Shown: positions 44,700 to 56,984 of the stretch, in pieces
How positions within the stretch are numbered: the stretch's first letter is position 1
Layout: the number at the start of each line of letters is the position of its first letter
Origin: Dama dama
Lineage: Eukaryota; Chordata; Mammalia; Artiodactyla; Cervidae
Reading direction: 5' to 3'
Assembly (NCBI RefSeq): GCF_033118175.1
Contig: NC_083701.1
Coordinates: forward strand, 68,471,001 to 68,535,000
DNA length: 64,000 nucleotides
Made by a program: the position numbers and the translations under genes
The notes under the pieces: generated by a model
What the model was told of the DNA's origin: nothing
Database searches by the model: none
The model's input: the letters and a program-made list of their open reading frames with translations, nothing else

Positions 44700-45190
44700 T
44701 GGGTAATCTGATGTGGTAAGTTGCTGATTTGCTCCGATTCGTTACCCCCTGCACCATCATATCCATGTACGTGCTGTGTAACTTTCTAGTGTATGCCTAT
44801 TTTGATACACATGGCCTAGGCCATGTGACTTGTCTTAGATGATAGGAGTTGAGTAAACATGATACATTCAGAAGCTTGAGAAGTGTGTGTACACTGGAGC
44901 TTGTCTGTTCTTATTCCGATGTTTATAATATGCCCAACTCTCTACTGGAGACACAAGGACTGGATCAGAGATGTGGTCAAAGCTGAATTGCTCCTGTCCC
45001 AGCTGAGGCTATCCTATATGAGCTCACAGCCAGCCCACACTGGCACATGAGTGAGCCCAGCCAAGACAAGCAAAGGCATCTAGCCATCTAGCTAACCACT
45101 CCAGCCAAGTGAGCAATAAACATTTATTGTTAAATGCCACCGAGGTCTTTTGGTTTCTTACGTTTTATTACCATGGCAACGGATAACATG
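44700..45190 (+). mobile_element. MLT1-like MaLR LTR
   Basis: The 3' part has 'gccagcccacactggcacatg', 'gagcaataaacatttattg', 'aaatgccaccgaggtctttt' and an end near 'ttaccatggcaacggata', all typical of MLT1 LTRs including the polyadenylation signal. The 5' limit is approximate. Confidence 0.7.
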
Positions 45191-45431
45191 GACCTGGCAG
45201 TGCCCAATCACGGCCTGTCCATGTTTGAGTACATGAAGTATATCCATGTGACTTGAAGCCTAGCAGAGTCAAAACCTGTCCCATCCTGCCTCACTTCCAC
45301 TACAGGTCAAAATACTACTCTCTCCCTTTAATCACCTCATCATAGGGATTGTCTGGTTTCCTTAGGAGGTTGTCCACAAACATTCACAATATGTTTTAGC
45401 TTTCGGATATAGGGCCACTGATGCTGTTAAT

Positions 45432-47289
45432 ATTTAAGAAGATTATAGAGGCATGATAATCCCAAAGAAGGGCAATAGCAAAGAATATTCAAACTGCTAT
45501 ATAATTATGCTCATTTCACATGCTAGCAAGGTAATTCTTCAAATCCTTCAAGCTAGGCTTCAATAGTATGTGAACTTAGAACTTCTGGATGTACAAGCTG
45601 AATTTAGAAAAGGCAGAGGAATCAGAGATCAAATTGCCAACATCCATTGTAATATAGAAAAAACAAGAGAATTCCAGAAAAACATCTACTTCTTCTTCAT
45701 TGACTACACTAAAGTCTTTGACTGTGTGGATGACAACAAACTTAGGAATATCCTTAAAGAGGTGGGAATACCAGACCACCTTACCTGCCTCCTGAGAAAC
45801 CTGTATGCAGGTCAAGAAGCCCCAGTTACAACCAGGCATGGAACAACTGACTGGTTCCAAATTGGGAGAGGAGTACAATAAGACAGCTTATTTAACTTAT
45901 ATGCAGAGTACATCATGTGTAATGCCCAGCTGGATGAATCACAAGCAGGAATCAAAATTTCCCAGAGAAAAAGCAACAGCGTCAGATATGCGATTGTTGT
46001 TGTTCAGTCGCTAAGTCATGTCAGACTCTTTGTGACATCAGGGACTGCAGCACACCAGTCATCTCTCCTTCACTATCTCCCAGAGATCGCTCAGATTCAT
46101 GTCCGTTGGGTTGGTGATGCTCTCTAACCATCTCATCCTCTGCTGCCCCCTTCTCCTTTTGCCTTCAATCTTTCCCAGCATCAGGGTCTTCTCCAATGAG
46201 TCAGCTCTTCAGGTAGCCAAAGGATTGGAGCTTCAGCTTCAGCATCCATTCTTCCAATGAATATTCAGTGTTGGTTTATTTTAGGATTGACTAGTTTGAT
46301 TTCCTTGCTGTCCAAGGGACTCTCAAGAGTCTTCTCCAGCATCATAGTTTGAAAGTAACAATTCTTCAGTGATCAGCCTTCTTTATGGTACACCTCTTAT
46401 ATTCGTATATTATATGACCAGTGGAAAAGCTAGTTCTGACTACATGAACCTTTTTTGGCAAAGTGTTGTCTCTGCTTTTTAATACACTGTTTAGGTTTCT
46501 CACAGTTTTCCTTCCATATATATATATGCAGATGATAACCACTCTAATGGCAGAAAGTGAAGAGGAACTAAAGAGCCTCTTGATGAGGGTAAAAGAGGAA
46601 AATAAAAAAGCTGGCTTGAAACTCAACATTAAAAAAATTAAGGTTATGGCATCCAGTCCCATCAGTTCATGGCAAATAGTTGGGGAGAAAGAGGAAGCAG
46701 TGACAGATTTTATTTTCTTGGGCTCCCAAATCACTGTGGATGGTAACTGCGGCCATGAAATTAAAAGATGACTGCTCCTTGGAAGGAAAGCAGTGATGAA
46801 CCTTGCCAGCATATTAAAAAGTACATCACTTTGCTGATAAATGTCCAAGCTATGGTTTTTTCCAATAGTCAAGCATGGATTTAAGAGTTGGACCATAAAG
46901 AAGGCGGAGCACTGAAGAACTGATGCTTTTGAACTGTGGTATTGGAGAAGACTCTTGAGAGTCCCTTGGCCTGCAAGGAGATCCAACCAGTCCATCCTAG
47001 AGGAAATCAGTCCTGAATATTCATTGGAAGGACTGACGCTGAAGCTTAAACTCCAATATTTTGGCCACCTGATGTGAAGAGCCAAATTATTGAAAAAGAC
47101 CCTGATGCTGAGAAAGATTGAAGGCAAAAGGAGAAGAGGGTGGCAGAGAATGAGACAGATAGCATCATTGACTTAGTGGACATGAATTTGAGCAATTTCT
47201 GAAAGATAGTGAAGGACAGGGGAGTTTGGTGTGCTGCAGTCCATGGCGTCGCAAAGAGTCGGACATGGCTTAGCGACTGAACAGCAACG
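45432..47289 (+). mobile_element. BovB LINE, reverse transcriptase to 3' end, split by another BovB
   Basis: The left part (45432-45995) covers reverse transcriptase coding ('FIDYTKVFDCVDDNKL', 'HLTCLLRNLYAGQEAPV', 'GTTDWFQIGRGVQ'). The right part (46521-47289) resumes at the catalytic-site region ('ctaatggcagaaagtgaaga') and runs to the typical 3' end. Stops and indels make it an old copy. The break falls at the 'gatatgcagatga' catalytic codons, where a minus-strand BovB has inserted. Confidence 0.92.
45996..46520 (-). mobile_element. BovB LINE 3' end inserted antisense in another BovB
   Basis: It reads as the antisense BovB 3' end from 'ttgttgttcagtcgctaag' to 'acactgtttaggtttctca'. Similar 'atatgc.gat' sequence on both edges is the likely target duplication. 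It can pair with the matching 3' part of its host (about 46780-47290), giving a potential inverted-repeat foldback. Confidence 0.9.
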
Positions 47290-47446
47290 ACACAACAATG
47301 TTAATATAGAATGGCGTACTTCATATAGAGCGCAGAAATACTTTGGCTTGCCAGTATTAGGAATTTGACATTATTTTAAGGCATAATAGTATGACAGTCT
47401 ACCCTTTTTTTGTTCTTTCTAATTTGCCAGCTCTTTGTTTTAAACT

Positions 47447-47540
47447 CTTGCCTGGAAAATTCCATGGACGGAGGAGCCCGGTAGGCTACAGCCCATGGGG
47501 TCACAAAGAGTTGGACACAACTGAGTGACTTCCCTTCCCC
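47447..47540 (+). mobile_element. Strongly 5'-truncated BovA SINE
   Basis: Only the last 90 bases of BovA remain. The flanks 'ttgttttaaact' (47435-47446) and 'ttgttttagaact' (47541-47553) are the imperfect target-site duplication. Confidence 0.9.
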
Positions 47541-47609
47541 TTGTTTTAGAACTTCTCTTCTAACTATTCTTGCTTGCTTATTTCATTTAGCATTTTATTA
47601 TCCTCCCAG

Positions 47610-47877
47610 GACTGATGCTGAAGCTGAAGCTCCAATACTTTGGCCACCTGATGCAAAGAACTGACTCACTGGAAAAGACCTTGATGCTGGGAAAGATTGA
47701 AGGTGGGAGGAGAAGGGGACGACAGAGGATGAGATGGTTGGATGGCATCACCGATGTGATGTACCTGAGTTTGAGCAAACTCCAGGAGTTGGTGATGGAC
47801 AGGGAGGCCTGGTGTGCTACAGCCCATGGGTCTGCAAAGAGTCGGACACGACTGAATGACTGAACTGAGCTGAATTG
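47610..47877 (+). mobile_element. BovB LINE 3' end
   Basis: 5'-truncated BovB flanked by 'atcctcccag' (47600-47609) and 'atcttcccag' (47878-47887), a 10-bp duplication with one mismatch. Confidence 0.94.
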
Positions 47878-47887
47878 ATCTTCCCAG

Positions 47888-48464
47888 TAAGTACCCATTT
47901 CCCTTGTTTGTTACTCCATGTATGTATGTGTGTGTGTGTGTATAGTAAAAATTATAGTACTTGGGATCTACAAAGGAGAGATATTACTGCACTAGAAAAT
48001 CTGAAATAGGTGGAAAGAACTGGATGTGTTATTTGTCATAGATATCATCGAGAAAGTCTAACTGCTAAAGAAGTGGTTATTAAAAATGATCAATGACCAC
48101 CTCTCACTCCAGTATCAGAGAGATCTCTCTGGTCCACTCTCTGGACCAGAGTGCACTTGTTTAAAACAGTCTGGAGATGTCTCACTGCCTTCCACTACAG
48201 AAGCTCCGACATGGTTGCTGTATTTATTACCAACCAGCATGGGCTTCGTCTTTCCTAAGTGAGCCTAGGATTCAAAAGAGGCCAGGATTCCTAGAGGGTC
48301 CTCGTCTCTAACAGAAATTCCTGGTCATACCATCTTTGCAAGATAGATCCCAAGGATAGAATGAGATTTACTTTAAAATTCACATCTTTCTTGTTTTTTC
48401 TGACTTCTGCGTATTAATGAGTTCTTTGGCTTGTGGATGCTTGGGTCTCAGTAATTCCTCTAGC
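47888..48464. other. Unassigned, with a short GT repeat
   Basis: A TG repeat lies at about 47921-47942. No gene or dispersed repeat recognised. Confidence 0.4.
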
Positions 48465-48640
48465 ATAGTGGTTTTCAATTTTAGTTGCACTTTGGATCAC
48501 CTGGGAAGCTCTGAAATATCCAAATGCTCAGACCACAGCCAGATTAATTATTTTAGAATTTCTAAGCGTGGGTCTCAGGCATCAGTAATTTTTTTTAGAA
48601 CTCTTGGAATAGTTTTCTTGTGTAGCAAAGCAAAAAGCCA
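48465..48640. repeat. MER5A-like DNA transposon (hAT-Charlie group)
   Basis: 'tagtggttttcaattttagt', 'ttggatcacctgggaagctc', 'ccaaatgctcagaccacagc' and 'gggtctcaggcatcagtaat' follow the order of the MER5A consensus as I recall it. It is ancient, shared by placental mammals and immobile. Confidence 0.75.
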
Positions 48641-49880
48641 TTGCTCTAGTCAATTTCTTATATCAAGTCCCCAAATCTGTGTTTTCAGTAAGATGGGATT
48701 ACTAAGCTTTCATACTGCCTTCATTTGTGGTTGAAAGACTTAGATTACACACATTTTGCCAATAAGAAAACTGTCCTCTCAAGCTCTCTTTCTCTTTTTT
48801 ATTTTTCCTGTTTTTGAAAAAAATCTCATTTCTCTCTATTCCATGCCCCCCTCCACCACAGTTTTACTTAAAATGCAAAGTATGTGGCTTATAATCAAAC
48901 CACCAGTATCCCAGCAGAAAGTTCTTTCTGTCCTAGTGTGAAACTCTAAAGTCTTTTAAACCTAATGTATGGTATGAAGTCAATATATAAGTGTTCAGTG
49001 AGACTAAAACGTGATTTTTTTCTCCACTCATAGAAAGTTTGTTATTCTAATTGTATCTCTTTCTTTCTGAAATTCTCAGGTAAGTTTGTAAATTGCCAGG
49101 ACTAAACAGGCTCTTTCCTTCTTTCCATTCTGTCTGGTTCCAAGTACTGACTGCCATTATGTTAAATCTTCTGTGAATTCTTAAACTCAAAGGATGAACA
49201 CAATATTATTTTGGCAGGGAATTGTTTATATCTGTCTGGGTAGGGGGTTTTACTTGTGGTTATATATCTCTTTAACATGAAAGAAGCTTGGTTTAGTTTG
49301 CTTCTATTTTATTCTCTTAGGATCCAGGAAAAATGCTCAAGAGGAAAAAGGATATTATTTCACTCTAAGAGCTCATAGTGATGGAAACTTGGAAATGAAA
49401 GCAAGTATGCGTAGGTACATAGATCACAAATTTTAAGTCTGAATTACCTCTGGTTTATTCATCTAAAATGAAAATATTCCTCAATCATCAAAATCATGTT
49501 TATGGCTTATTTGGGAAAATTTATTTTAAAACCAGATACAGATTTTGGAAGGAAACCAGAAACTTGGACAGTACAATTCACTTGGGGTCAAAGGCAAAAT
49601 TGCTGGGAGGTTGAAGTTTTCCTTGTTAAGCCTGCAATATTGATTTGGGGAATATAAAAGAAATAACTGAAAATATCTTGCTAGAAGTAACTGTATATCA
49701 TCAGCTTTAGATGAAAAAACTAGGAACTGGCTTCATTTGAAAGAATAATTACTCAGCTCTCTAGAGTTTGCTTAACTGACTTCAAGGACCAAATTTATAG
49801 CTTATACCATGTGCTATTAAATCCTTTTTTTTTTTTTTTTTTTTTGGAGAATCTGTTCAAGATGGAATACTTATTAGATT
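48641..49880. other. Unassigned AT-rich sequence
   Basis: A 21-base T-run ends the block (about 49826-49847). No supported gene. Confidence 0.4.
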
Positions 49881-49884
49881 TCTG

Positions 49885-50165
49885 CTTGTTTATTCACTTG
49901 GTATGTGCTTATTGAGCGCTTACTATATGCTACGTTCTGCTAGGTCCTCAAAATACAGTGATGGACATGATGGCCCCTGTCTTCATGAAATTTACAGCTT
50001 AGCAGAGAAGAAAGATTGTTATTGAACAAATAAATGACATATAGTGTTTTAATAACAGATGTGTTAATAGACAAAATGTACAGTGTGCAATGGAAGTCGT
50101 TAATATGGGAACTGCCTTGTCTCAGGGGTTAGAGGTGATTTTCCTTAGGAAATGATGTTTTAGCT
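49885..50165 (-). mobile_element. L2 LINE 3' region (probable)
   Basis: 'cttattgagcgcttactata', 'gctaggtcctcaaaatacag' and 'tgtcttcatgaaatttacag' match the antisense L2 3' end in order. The distal part is degraded. Confidence 0.65.
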
Positions 50166-50389
50166 GGCATTCATAGAATTAGTAGGCTTTGGGTCACATG
50201 TGCTGTAACAGTACGTTTTAATCAAGTCATTGAAATCAGATATTTACTTGTAGAAGAACCAATTCTATGTGATCAAATGTCTAGAAGATTTATGCGAAAT
50301 TTGATTTAGAAAATCAGTGTCTCTGTGTATTCATAGAAGCCAAAGGTTAACAGGCAAAGTGGCAGGAATGACTCAGAAGGTCATCTCCA

Positions 50390-50600
50390 TTCAGTCAACA
50401 AATATTTGCACAGGGGAAACAGACAAAAACCCTTGCCCTTCTGGAACTTGTGCTGAAGTAGAAGAGACAGTCACCGAATGAGGTAAACCAGAAACACAGA
50501 ACACGTTAAGTTGTCGATAACTGCAGTGGGGGGAAACAGAACAGTAAGGGGGTTAGGGAGTGTTGGGGGTGGTAAAGTTACTGATGCCTACTGTATACGT
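50390..50600 (-). mobile_element. L2 LINE fragment (probable)
   Basis: 'caacaaatatttgcacaggg', 'acagacaaaaacccttgccc', and a later 'ggggttagggagtgttggg' fit antisense L2. It could be a second fragment of the copy at 49885-50165 or a separate insertion. Confidence 0.6.
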
Positions 50601-50689
50601 AATGTCTTGAGAGAAAACAGTCTCTGGTTTGATGCATGGACCAGCTACTTAGATCGCAGTTGGCTGGAACTACAGTTCGCTGCCATTCT

Positions 50690-50970
50690 TTAGAGCTGTC
50701 ATCCTTAAGTTGTGTAATTTTTTACAAAGTAAATATTATTATCATTCCCAATTTACAAATGTCATTTTTCTCACCATTATGATTGGCAGACTTCAGAGAG
50801 GGAAAGGGGCTGGTGTAGATGTTTTTGACTGTGGTAAAGTCAGAGCCTCATCTGTTGTCTGAGGGCCTTTGTGTGTGCAGAAGAATCAAGACATTGATTC
50901 TGGCTCTACCATTCATTCACCTGGAAAATGAATCAACCTCTTTGATCCACAGTTTCCATATTGTAAAATA
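50690..50970. other. Possible MIR fragments
   Basis: About 50700-50775 ('attatcattcccaatttaca') resembles antisense MIR and about 50890-50970 resembles sense MIR. Both are weak. Confidence 0.35.
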
Positions 50971-50971
50971 T

Positions 50972-51186
50972 ATTCTTGCCTCCGTATCCATGGAAGATTG
51001 TTCCCAGGATTCCCTACAGATACACTAAATTGTAGTCGGTTGATCCTCCCTACCTGTAGGTTCAATATCCTCAGATTCAACCAATTGAGGACCGATTTTC
51101 TCAGATTTTCTGAAGTGTTCCCAGAATTCTTGATCGGTTGACATCTTGGATGCTGAATCTATGGAGAGGAAGGGTTGACTGTGAAT
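50972..51186. repeat. Tigger/pogo-like short DNA transposon
   Basis: The ends form an imperfect inverted repeat ('gcctccgtatccatgg' versus '..atctatggagaggaagggttgactg'). The 'gattcaaccaattgagg' and 'gttgatcctcc' motifs are typical of Tigger-derived nonautonomous elements. Confidence 0.6.
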
Positions 51187-51424
51187 GGCTTGGACACGAT
51201 TCTGTAAAACTCCTTTAAACCTGGAGACTTTCTTCTCTGAAAGGCTCTTTAGTTTTTCTAGGGGGATTTTTACTTTCAGAAACATCTACCCCAGCCTTTG
51301 AAAGCACTAATACAGGACTTTACCTGTGTTGGCTTGTGGGCCTTCCGTCAGGCAAGTGTAGAAGACACTGCACTTGCACTGGCATAATTTTAATTATAAT
51401 AACAAATATTTGCACATTCCTATT

Positions 51425-52463
51425 GTGAAAAATACTGAAAGAGATGGGAATACCAGACCACCTGGCCTGCCTCTTGAGAAATCTATATGCAGGTTAGGAA
51501 GCAACAGGTAGAACTGGATATGGACCAACAGACTGGTTCCAAACAGGAAAAGGAATACGTCAAGGCTGTATATTGTCACCTGCTTATTTAACTTATATGC
51601 AGAGTACATCACGAGAAACGCTGGGCTGGAAGAAGCACAAGCTGGAATCAAGATTGCTGGGAGAAATATCAATAACCTCAGATATGCAGATGACACCACC
51701 CTTATGGCAGAAAGTGAAGAGGAACTAAAAAGCTTCTTTATGAAAGTGAAAGAGGAGAGTGAGAAAGTTGGCTTAAAACTCAACATTCAGAAAACTAAGA
51801 TCATGGTATCTGATCCCATCACTTCATGGGAAATAGATGGGGAAACAGTGGAAACAGTGTTAGACTTTATTTTTTTGGGCTCCAAAATCACTGCAGATGG
51901 TGATTGCAGCCATGAAATTAAAAGACGCTTACTCCTTGGAAGGAAAGTTATGACCAACCTAAACTGCATATTAAAAATCAGAGACTTTACCTTGCCAACA
52001 AAGGTCCATCTAGTCAAGGCTATGGTTTTTCCAGTGGCCATGTGTGGATATGAGAGCTGGACTGTGAAGAAAGCTGAGCACCGAAAAATTGATGCTTTTG
52101 AACTGTGGTGTTGGAGAAGACTCTTGAGAGTCCCTTGGACTGCAAGGAGATCCAACCAGTCCATCCTAAAGGAGATCAGTCCTGAGTGTTCATTGGAAGA
52201 ACTGATGCTGAAGCTGAAACTCCAATACTTTGGCCACCTCATGCGAAGAGTTGCCTCATTGGAAAAGACTCTGATGTTGGGAGGGATTGGGGGCAGGAGG
52301 AGAAGGGGACGACAGAGGATGAGATGGCTGGATGGCATCACTGACTCGATGGACAAGAGTTTGAGTAAACTCCGGGAGCTGGTAATGGACAGGGAGGCCT
52401 GGCGTGCTGCGATTCATGGGGTTGCAAAGAGTCGGACACGACTGAGCAACTCAACTGAACTGA
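51425..52463 (+). mobile_element. BovB LINE, 1.04-kb 3' part
   Basis: Starts within reverse transcriptase coding ('tgaaagagatgggaatacca') and runs to the complete 3' end. A one-base deletion near 51583 breaks the frame at 'RQGCILSP', while the downstream frame is long and open. It is among the less-decayed BovB copies in the window. Confidence 0.95.
51704..52460 (+). pseudogene. BovB reverse transcriptase C-terminal region
   Basis: A long frame covers the part after the catalytic site, including 'MAESEEELKSFFMKVKEE', 'INIQKTK'-type thumb sequence ('LNIQKTKIMVSDPITSWE'), 'VAMCGYESWTVKKAEHRK', 'IDAFELWCWRRLLRVPWT' and the basic 'GRRRRGRQRMRWLDGI' end. The catalytic YADD codons lie just upstream (about 51683-51694) in the same BovB. 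The frame overruns the element's end into flanking DNA, so its last 40 residues are not BovB. The first methionine is arbitrary. Confidence 0.93.
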
Positions 52464-52660
52464 GCCATATGTCAGGTGCATTTCTCAGCTTTTTACCTAC
52501 AGTCCTCATGGACGTTTTACAAGATGAATACTGTTATCATTCTCATTTTACAAATGGCAAATTCAGTAAGATCAAGTAATTTGTCCAAGGTCACAGAAGT
52601 TGTAAGAGGCAGAATTAGGAATCAAGTTCATGTGATCTGTGTCAATGGTCTCCAAACATT

Positions 52661-52977
52661 ACCTGAACACGCCATACATTAACAAAACAATTTTGAGGAT
52701 TCACCCCAGTATATGTTTATTTAAAATTACATGTGTAGGAATCATAAAAAATCCACAAAATAGAAAATAAAAATACAAAAGAAATATTTAAAATTATTTA
52801 AAAAGTTTTATTAACAGTAGAAAAATTTTTTTGTTTTCATAAAATGTGGTTGAATATACTTCATTATTTTGGCTTTGAATCAAGGCCTGCACTTTGTGAT
52901 TAAGCTACTCAAAGATCTGTTTCTAAATTCTTAGCTGAAAAAGATGCCTCACAAATGCACTTGGGTCCTTATGGAAG
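52661..52977. other. Unassigned AT-rich sequence
   Basis: No repeat or gene recognised. Confidence 0.4.
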
Positions 52978-52989
52978 AGGTAGATCATT

Positions 52990-54095
52990 CAGTCAGTTCA
53001 GTTGCTCAGTCCTGTCTGACTCTTTGCCACCCCATGGACTGCAGCACGCCAGGCTTCCCTGTCCATCACCAACTCACAGAGCTTGCCCAAACTCATGTCC
53101 ATTGAGTTGGTGATGCCATCCAGCCATCTCATCCTCTGTCGTCCCCATCTCCTCCTGCCCCCAATCCCTCCCAGCATCAGGGTCTTTTCAAATGAGTCAG
53201 CTCTTCCCATCAGGTGGTCAAAGTATCGGAGTTCAGCTTCAGCATCAGTCCTTCCAAGGAACACTCAGGACTGATTTCCTTTAGGATGGACTGGCTGGAT
53301 CTCCTTGCAGTCCAAGGGACCCTCAAGAGTCTTCTCCAACACTACAGTTCAAAAGCATCAATTTTTCGGTGCTCAGATTTCTTTATAGTCCAACTCTCAC
53401 ATCTATACATGACTACAGGAAAAACCGTAGCTTTGACTAGATGAACCTTTTTGGAAAAGTAATACCTCTGGTTTTTAATATGCTGTCTAGGTTGGTCATA
53501 GCTTTTCTTCCAAGGAGTAAGCGTCTTTTAATTTCATGGCTTCAGTCACCATCTGCAGTGATTTTTGAGTCCAAAAAAATAGTCTGTCACTGTTTCCATT
53601 GTTTCCCCATCTATTTGCCATGAAGTGGTGGGACTGGATGCCATGATCTAAGTTTTCTGAATGTTGAGTTTAAGCCAATTTTTTCACTTTCCTCTTTCAC
53701 TTTCATCAAGAGGCTCTTAAGTTCTTCTTCGCTTTCTGCCATAAGGGTAGTGTCATTTGCATATCTGAAGCATTGATATTTCTCCAGAAATCTTGATTCC
53801 AGCTTGTGCTTCATCCAGCCTGGCATTTCGCATGATGTACTCTGCATATAGGTTAAATAAGGAGAGTGACAATACACAGCCTTGACTTACCCCTTTCCCA
53901 ATTTGGAACCAGTTTTTTGTTCTATGTCCAGTTCTATCTGTTGCTTCTTGACCTGCATACAGACTTTTTAGGAGGCAGGTCAGGTGGTCTGGTATCCCTA
54001 TCTCTTGAAGAATTTTCCACATTAGCTGCTCCTTTGAAGCTAGTCCTATTTTCAAATAAATTTGAAGCCCTACTTTCAAATAACTAGTTTCAAAA
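52990..54095 (-). mobile_element. BovB LINE with perfect target duplication and 5' filler
   Basis: Antisense BovB from the 3' end (52990) to reverse transcriptase coding near 54018, bounded by the perfect 12-bp duplication 'aggtagatcatt' at 52978-52989 and 54096-54107. Between 54019 and 54095 about 77 bases inside the duplication do not match BovB. The last 22 of them closely match a nearby genomic site. The coding remnant reads 'HLTCLLKSLYAGQEATDRT', 'NWFQIGKGVSQGCVLS' and is frameshifted after it. Confidence 0.95.
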
Positions 54096-54107
54096 AGGTA
54101 GATCATT

Positions 54108-56984
54108 AGTTGCCCTTAATTATGATATGCATTTATCAATCCTCTGCACTTTATACAAAGGCTCTTTATTGCTATTGCTTAAATTCTGCAAAAAATGTCC
54201 TATAATTTCTGCATACTCCTTGGAAGTGGGCACATTTTTGCATTTTAATGAGTAAGATTAAAACCAGTATATTATTTTGAGGATATTGAAAGTGGTTATA
54301 ATATTTTATTTCTACTTTTTTTTGTACAGATAAGGGAGACTTTAGAGGGGACATCCTGCCTTAGCCTGGGTTTGCCAGGAAGCAGAACCTGGGTTTTATT
54401 TAGAACTGTCCACTCCCAGGTTTCAGAAGGGAGGGACACAGAGAGGGAGAGCCTGGCAAGGATGTATTATTGAGTTAGCCGCCGTCTTGTATGGAGCATG
54501 ACTGATTTTCAATTTTGAGAGTTGATCTTCGCAAAGGCTGTACAAATGATTGCTTCTCAGGACAGTCCCTCTGGGAAAAAGAATGGGGAAAATATATTGT
54601 CTCACTTCCATTCTCCATAAATTCACTTTGGATTGCACTTGTGTGGGTTCAGAAATTGGCTTTGGATTGTGTTTTTGTGGGTGCTCAGCTGGAAGCCTTT
54701 CACCCCTCCAAGTCAATAGGAAAAACCTGGGGTGGGAGGCAAGAAAGAAGCACCTCAAACAGGTACAAGCCTGGATGCTGTCAACTTGGGTCTGATTGAA
54801 GGACGCCGGAGTCTGTGTCCCACCCAGGGACTGGACAGGAAAGAGGTGGACATGACCAGAGAGGTGACTGATAGACACACAAGTTACGTCTTTGGCAACA
54901 GAAACGGATAACTATGCAAACATTTTCAAACAACTAGTTTCAAAATGCTCTCCTAAGCAAAATTTTAAAAAAGCATTTACTTTACATTCATTGTTAAAAT
55001 ATCACCTGTATCTATCTAGGGACAGTAAGCTGCAACATACTGCAATATATTGGTATAAAAGAAAAAGGGATGGTTCCATTGAGAACTGCTAATTGAACAT
55101 CCTCCACTTAAGAGCTGGGGCTAATACTTCCTCTATTGATAGCTCCCTCCAGGCAATAGCAGCTTTCACAGCAATGGCGGCATCCCCATCTTTCTGCTTG
55201 CCCCAGTAGGCTCTGACTTTTATCTGATACAGAAGGATGGAGAGATGGTACTTTAACCACTTTTCCATCCATACCAGAACTCCAGCCAGCAGTTCTCACA
55301 GGAAACTTAAAATTGTTTGGATCTCATCACCTTTCCCAGAAAGACCCTTTATAGTTAGTGCATGCCCCCTGATGCCACACGACTCTCTATTTTCTGTTAC
55401 AACCTTTGCCAGTCTTTATTTGCATGTTTTACATGCCCTTGCTACCAGTCTGTAAATTCCCGTTCACCTGAATGCCACCGAGGCATGCGCTGCGCCGGAC
55501 TGCAGTCTGGATAAAGCAAACTGGTTGTGTGTAAACTGTACCTTCATGCATTTGTTACATGTTCAGGAAATTCTGTAGCCTTATTGCTCAAAAAAATGTC
55601 TTCAAGCGTATTTCTTTCATTTAACGACTGTCTTTCATATCATGCATCTGTAAAAATGTGCAAAAATATATCTAGGCCTGTATTGAATATTCTTGACTTC
55701 CTGGACTGCTGTTCCAAGAAACACAACAAGAAGGTGTATTGATTTTTATTTCTTCTGGGCTTTAGCCACACACATTTCCATGTAGTTTCAGACATTAATG
55801 ACTGAGGCAGGCACTGGCAAAATAGTTTGGGGGATTTTGATGACAGCTTTGCTCCACATAGCTCATTCATTTTAGGACGCATGTGTCCATCTGCCAGGCC
55901 CAGGTGCTTTTTCCAAGAAGCATTCAAATACACCGAGAGTGTATTTGGGTGTGGGGAGCTTGTGTGTGAGAGTAATACTCCAAGTTGATGCCTCAGTAAC
56001 AAAGAGGACTGAGCAGAGCTCTAAGGCAGATTTAGCAGAAGTAATATACTCTCAGGAGATGAGCAGTGACACTTTTGATGAAGGAAAGCAAACTTCACAC
56101 ATGCCTAGCAGCTTCTTCCTTGAGAAACCCACAGCTTAGCAAGAGCCAAGGAAAGGACTGAAGGTTGAGAGCCATGTTTGCTGATGTCTGTGGGAATGAA
56201 AAGGGTATACTCCAGTGAGTAATCTTCTCGAATGTTCCATAGCATTCGAGCATTTGCTTTCTCTTTTCTGGCATGGAGCCAGTTGTTTGGCCTGATCTGA
56301 AAGCCATTGAATGCATTTCTCTGAGGATCTACATTTGGCTACATGTGCACTGGAGGACTATACGATGTAATTGCTTCCTCTTTTCTTCATTTTCTCTCTT
56401 AATTAACTATTTCCCATTTCCTTCTTCTGGTGAAGAGAACGCCACAAGAAACAAAGCTACCTTTCCCCCTTCAGCCTTAATTTGTGTTTAGTAGAAGAAG
56501 AATCTAACAAATATAACCAATCATACATGAATGAAACCATTTGTTTAGTGATTGGGGTCATATTTGATGCCACCTAGAGGTAAGAGCTGGAAAGTTTACC
56601 CAGCTTTCAAAAAGGCACAATATTAAACTCTGAGGGAAAGCTTCTTTATTAAAGTTCTCATAGGAAATAGACAGGTGAATGATCTAGTTTAGATTTTGCT
56701 TAACTGTTCAGTGTTGTGGTTGACTGCAGCGTTGTTTGTAGCTCCACCTTAGACTATTTGCCTGCCAATATTTTCAGAGAATCAGAGCAGGGAGGTCAGC
56801 CTGGGAAACTCATCTTACCACATGATGGATGCAACATACACACATCTTACTTAGACTGTTGCTTTGAGCCTCCAATGTGTTTGCAGAAATTTATAAACTT
56901 AAGTCCCCATGCAGGACGCAAAAACTATCTTGGAAAGTGATTTACCTTCTTCAGCTTGCAACTGGACTACAACCTAATATAACA
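54108..56984. other. Unassigned, low-repeat block of 2.9 kb
   Basis: I recognise no repeat family in this stretch. Frames up to 151 codons (minus, 54423-54878) and 120 codons (minus, 55640-56002) lack known domains. It is a candidate for unique noncoding sequence. Confidence 0.4.

Larger units (their letters stand above)
51384..52660 (-). repeat. MIR SINE split by a BovB insertion
   Basis: The left arm (about 51384-51415) reads 'ataacaaatatttgcacatt' and the right arm (about 52466-52660) reads 'catatgtcaggtgcatttct', 'ctcattttacaaatggcaaa' and 'caaggtcacagaagttgtaa', collinear in antisense MIR. The BovB at 51425-52463 lies between. The left arm is short and hence less certain. Confidence 0.6.

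Noticed and set aside
51787..52356. 189-codon minus-strand frame opposite a BovB
   Set aside because: It is the antisense shadow of the BovB C-terminal coding region. The same artefact occurs opposite most BovB copies.
54423..54878. 151-codon minus-strand frame as a candidate gene
   Set aside because: No domain, no conserved-looking motif and no splice or promoter context was seen; competing frames lie on the other strand.
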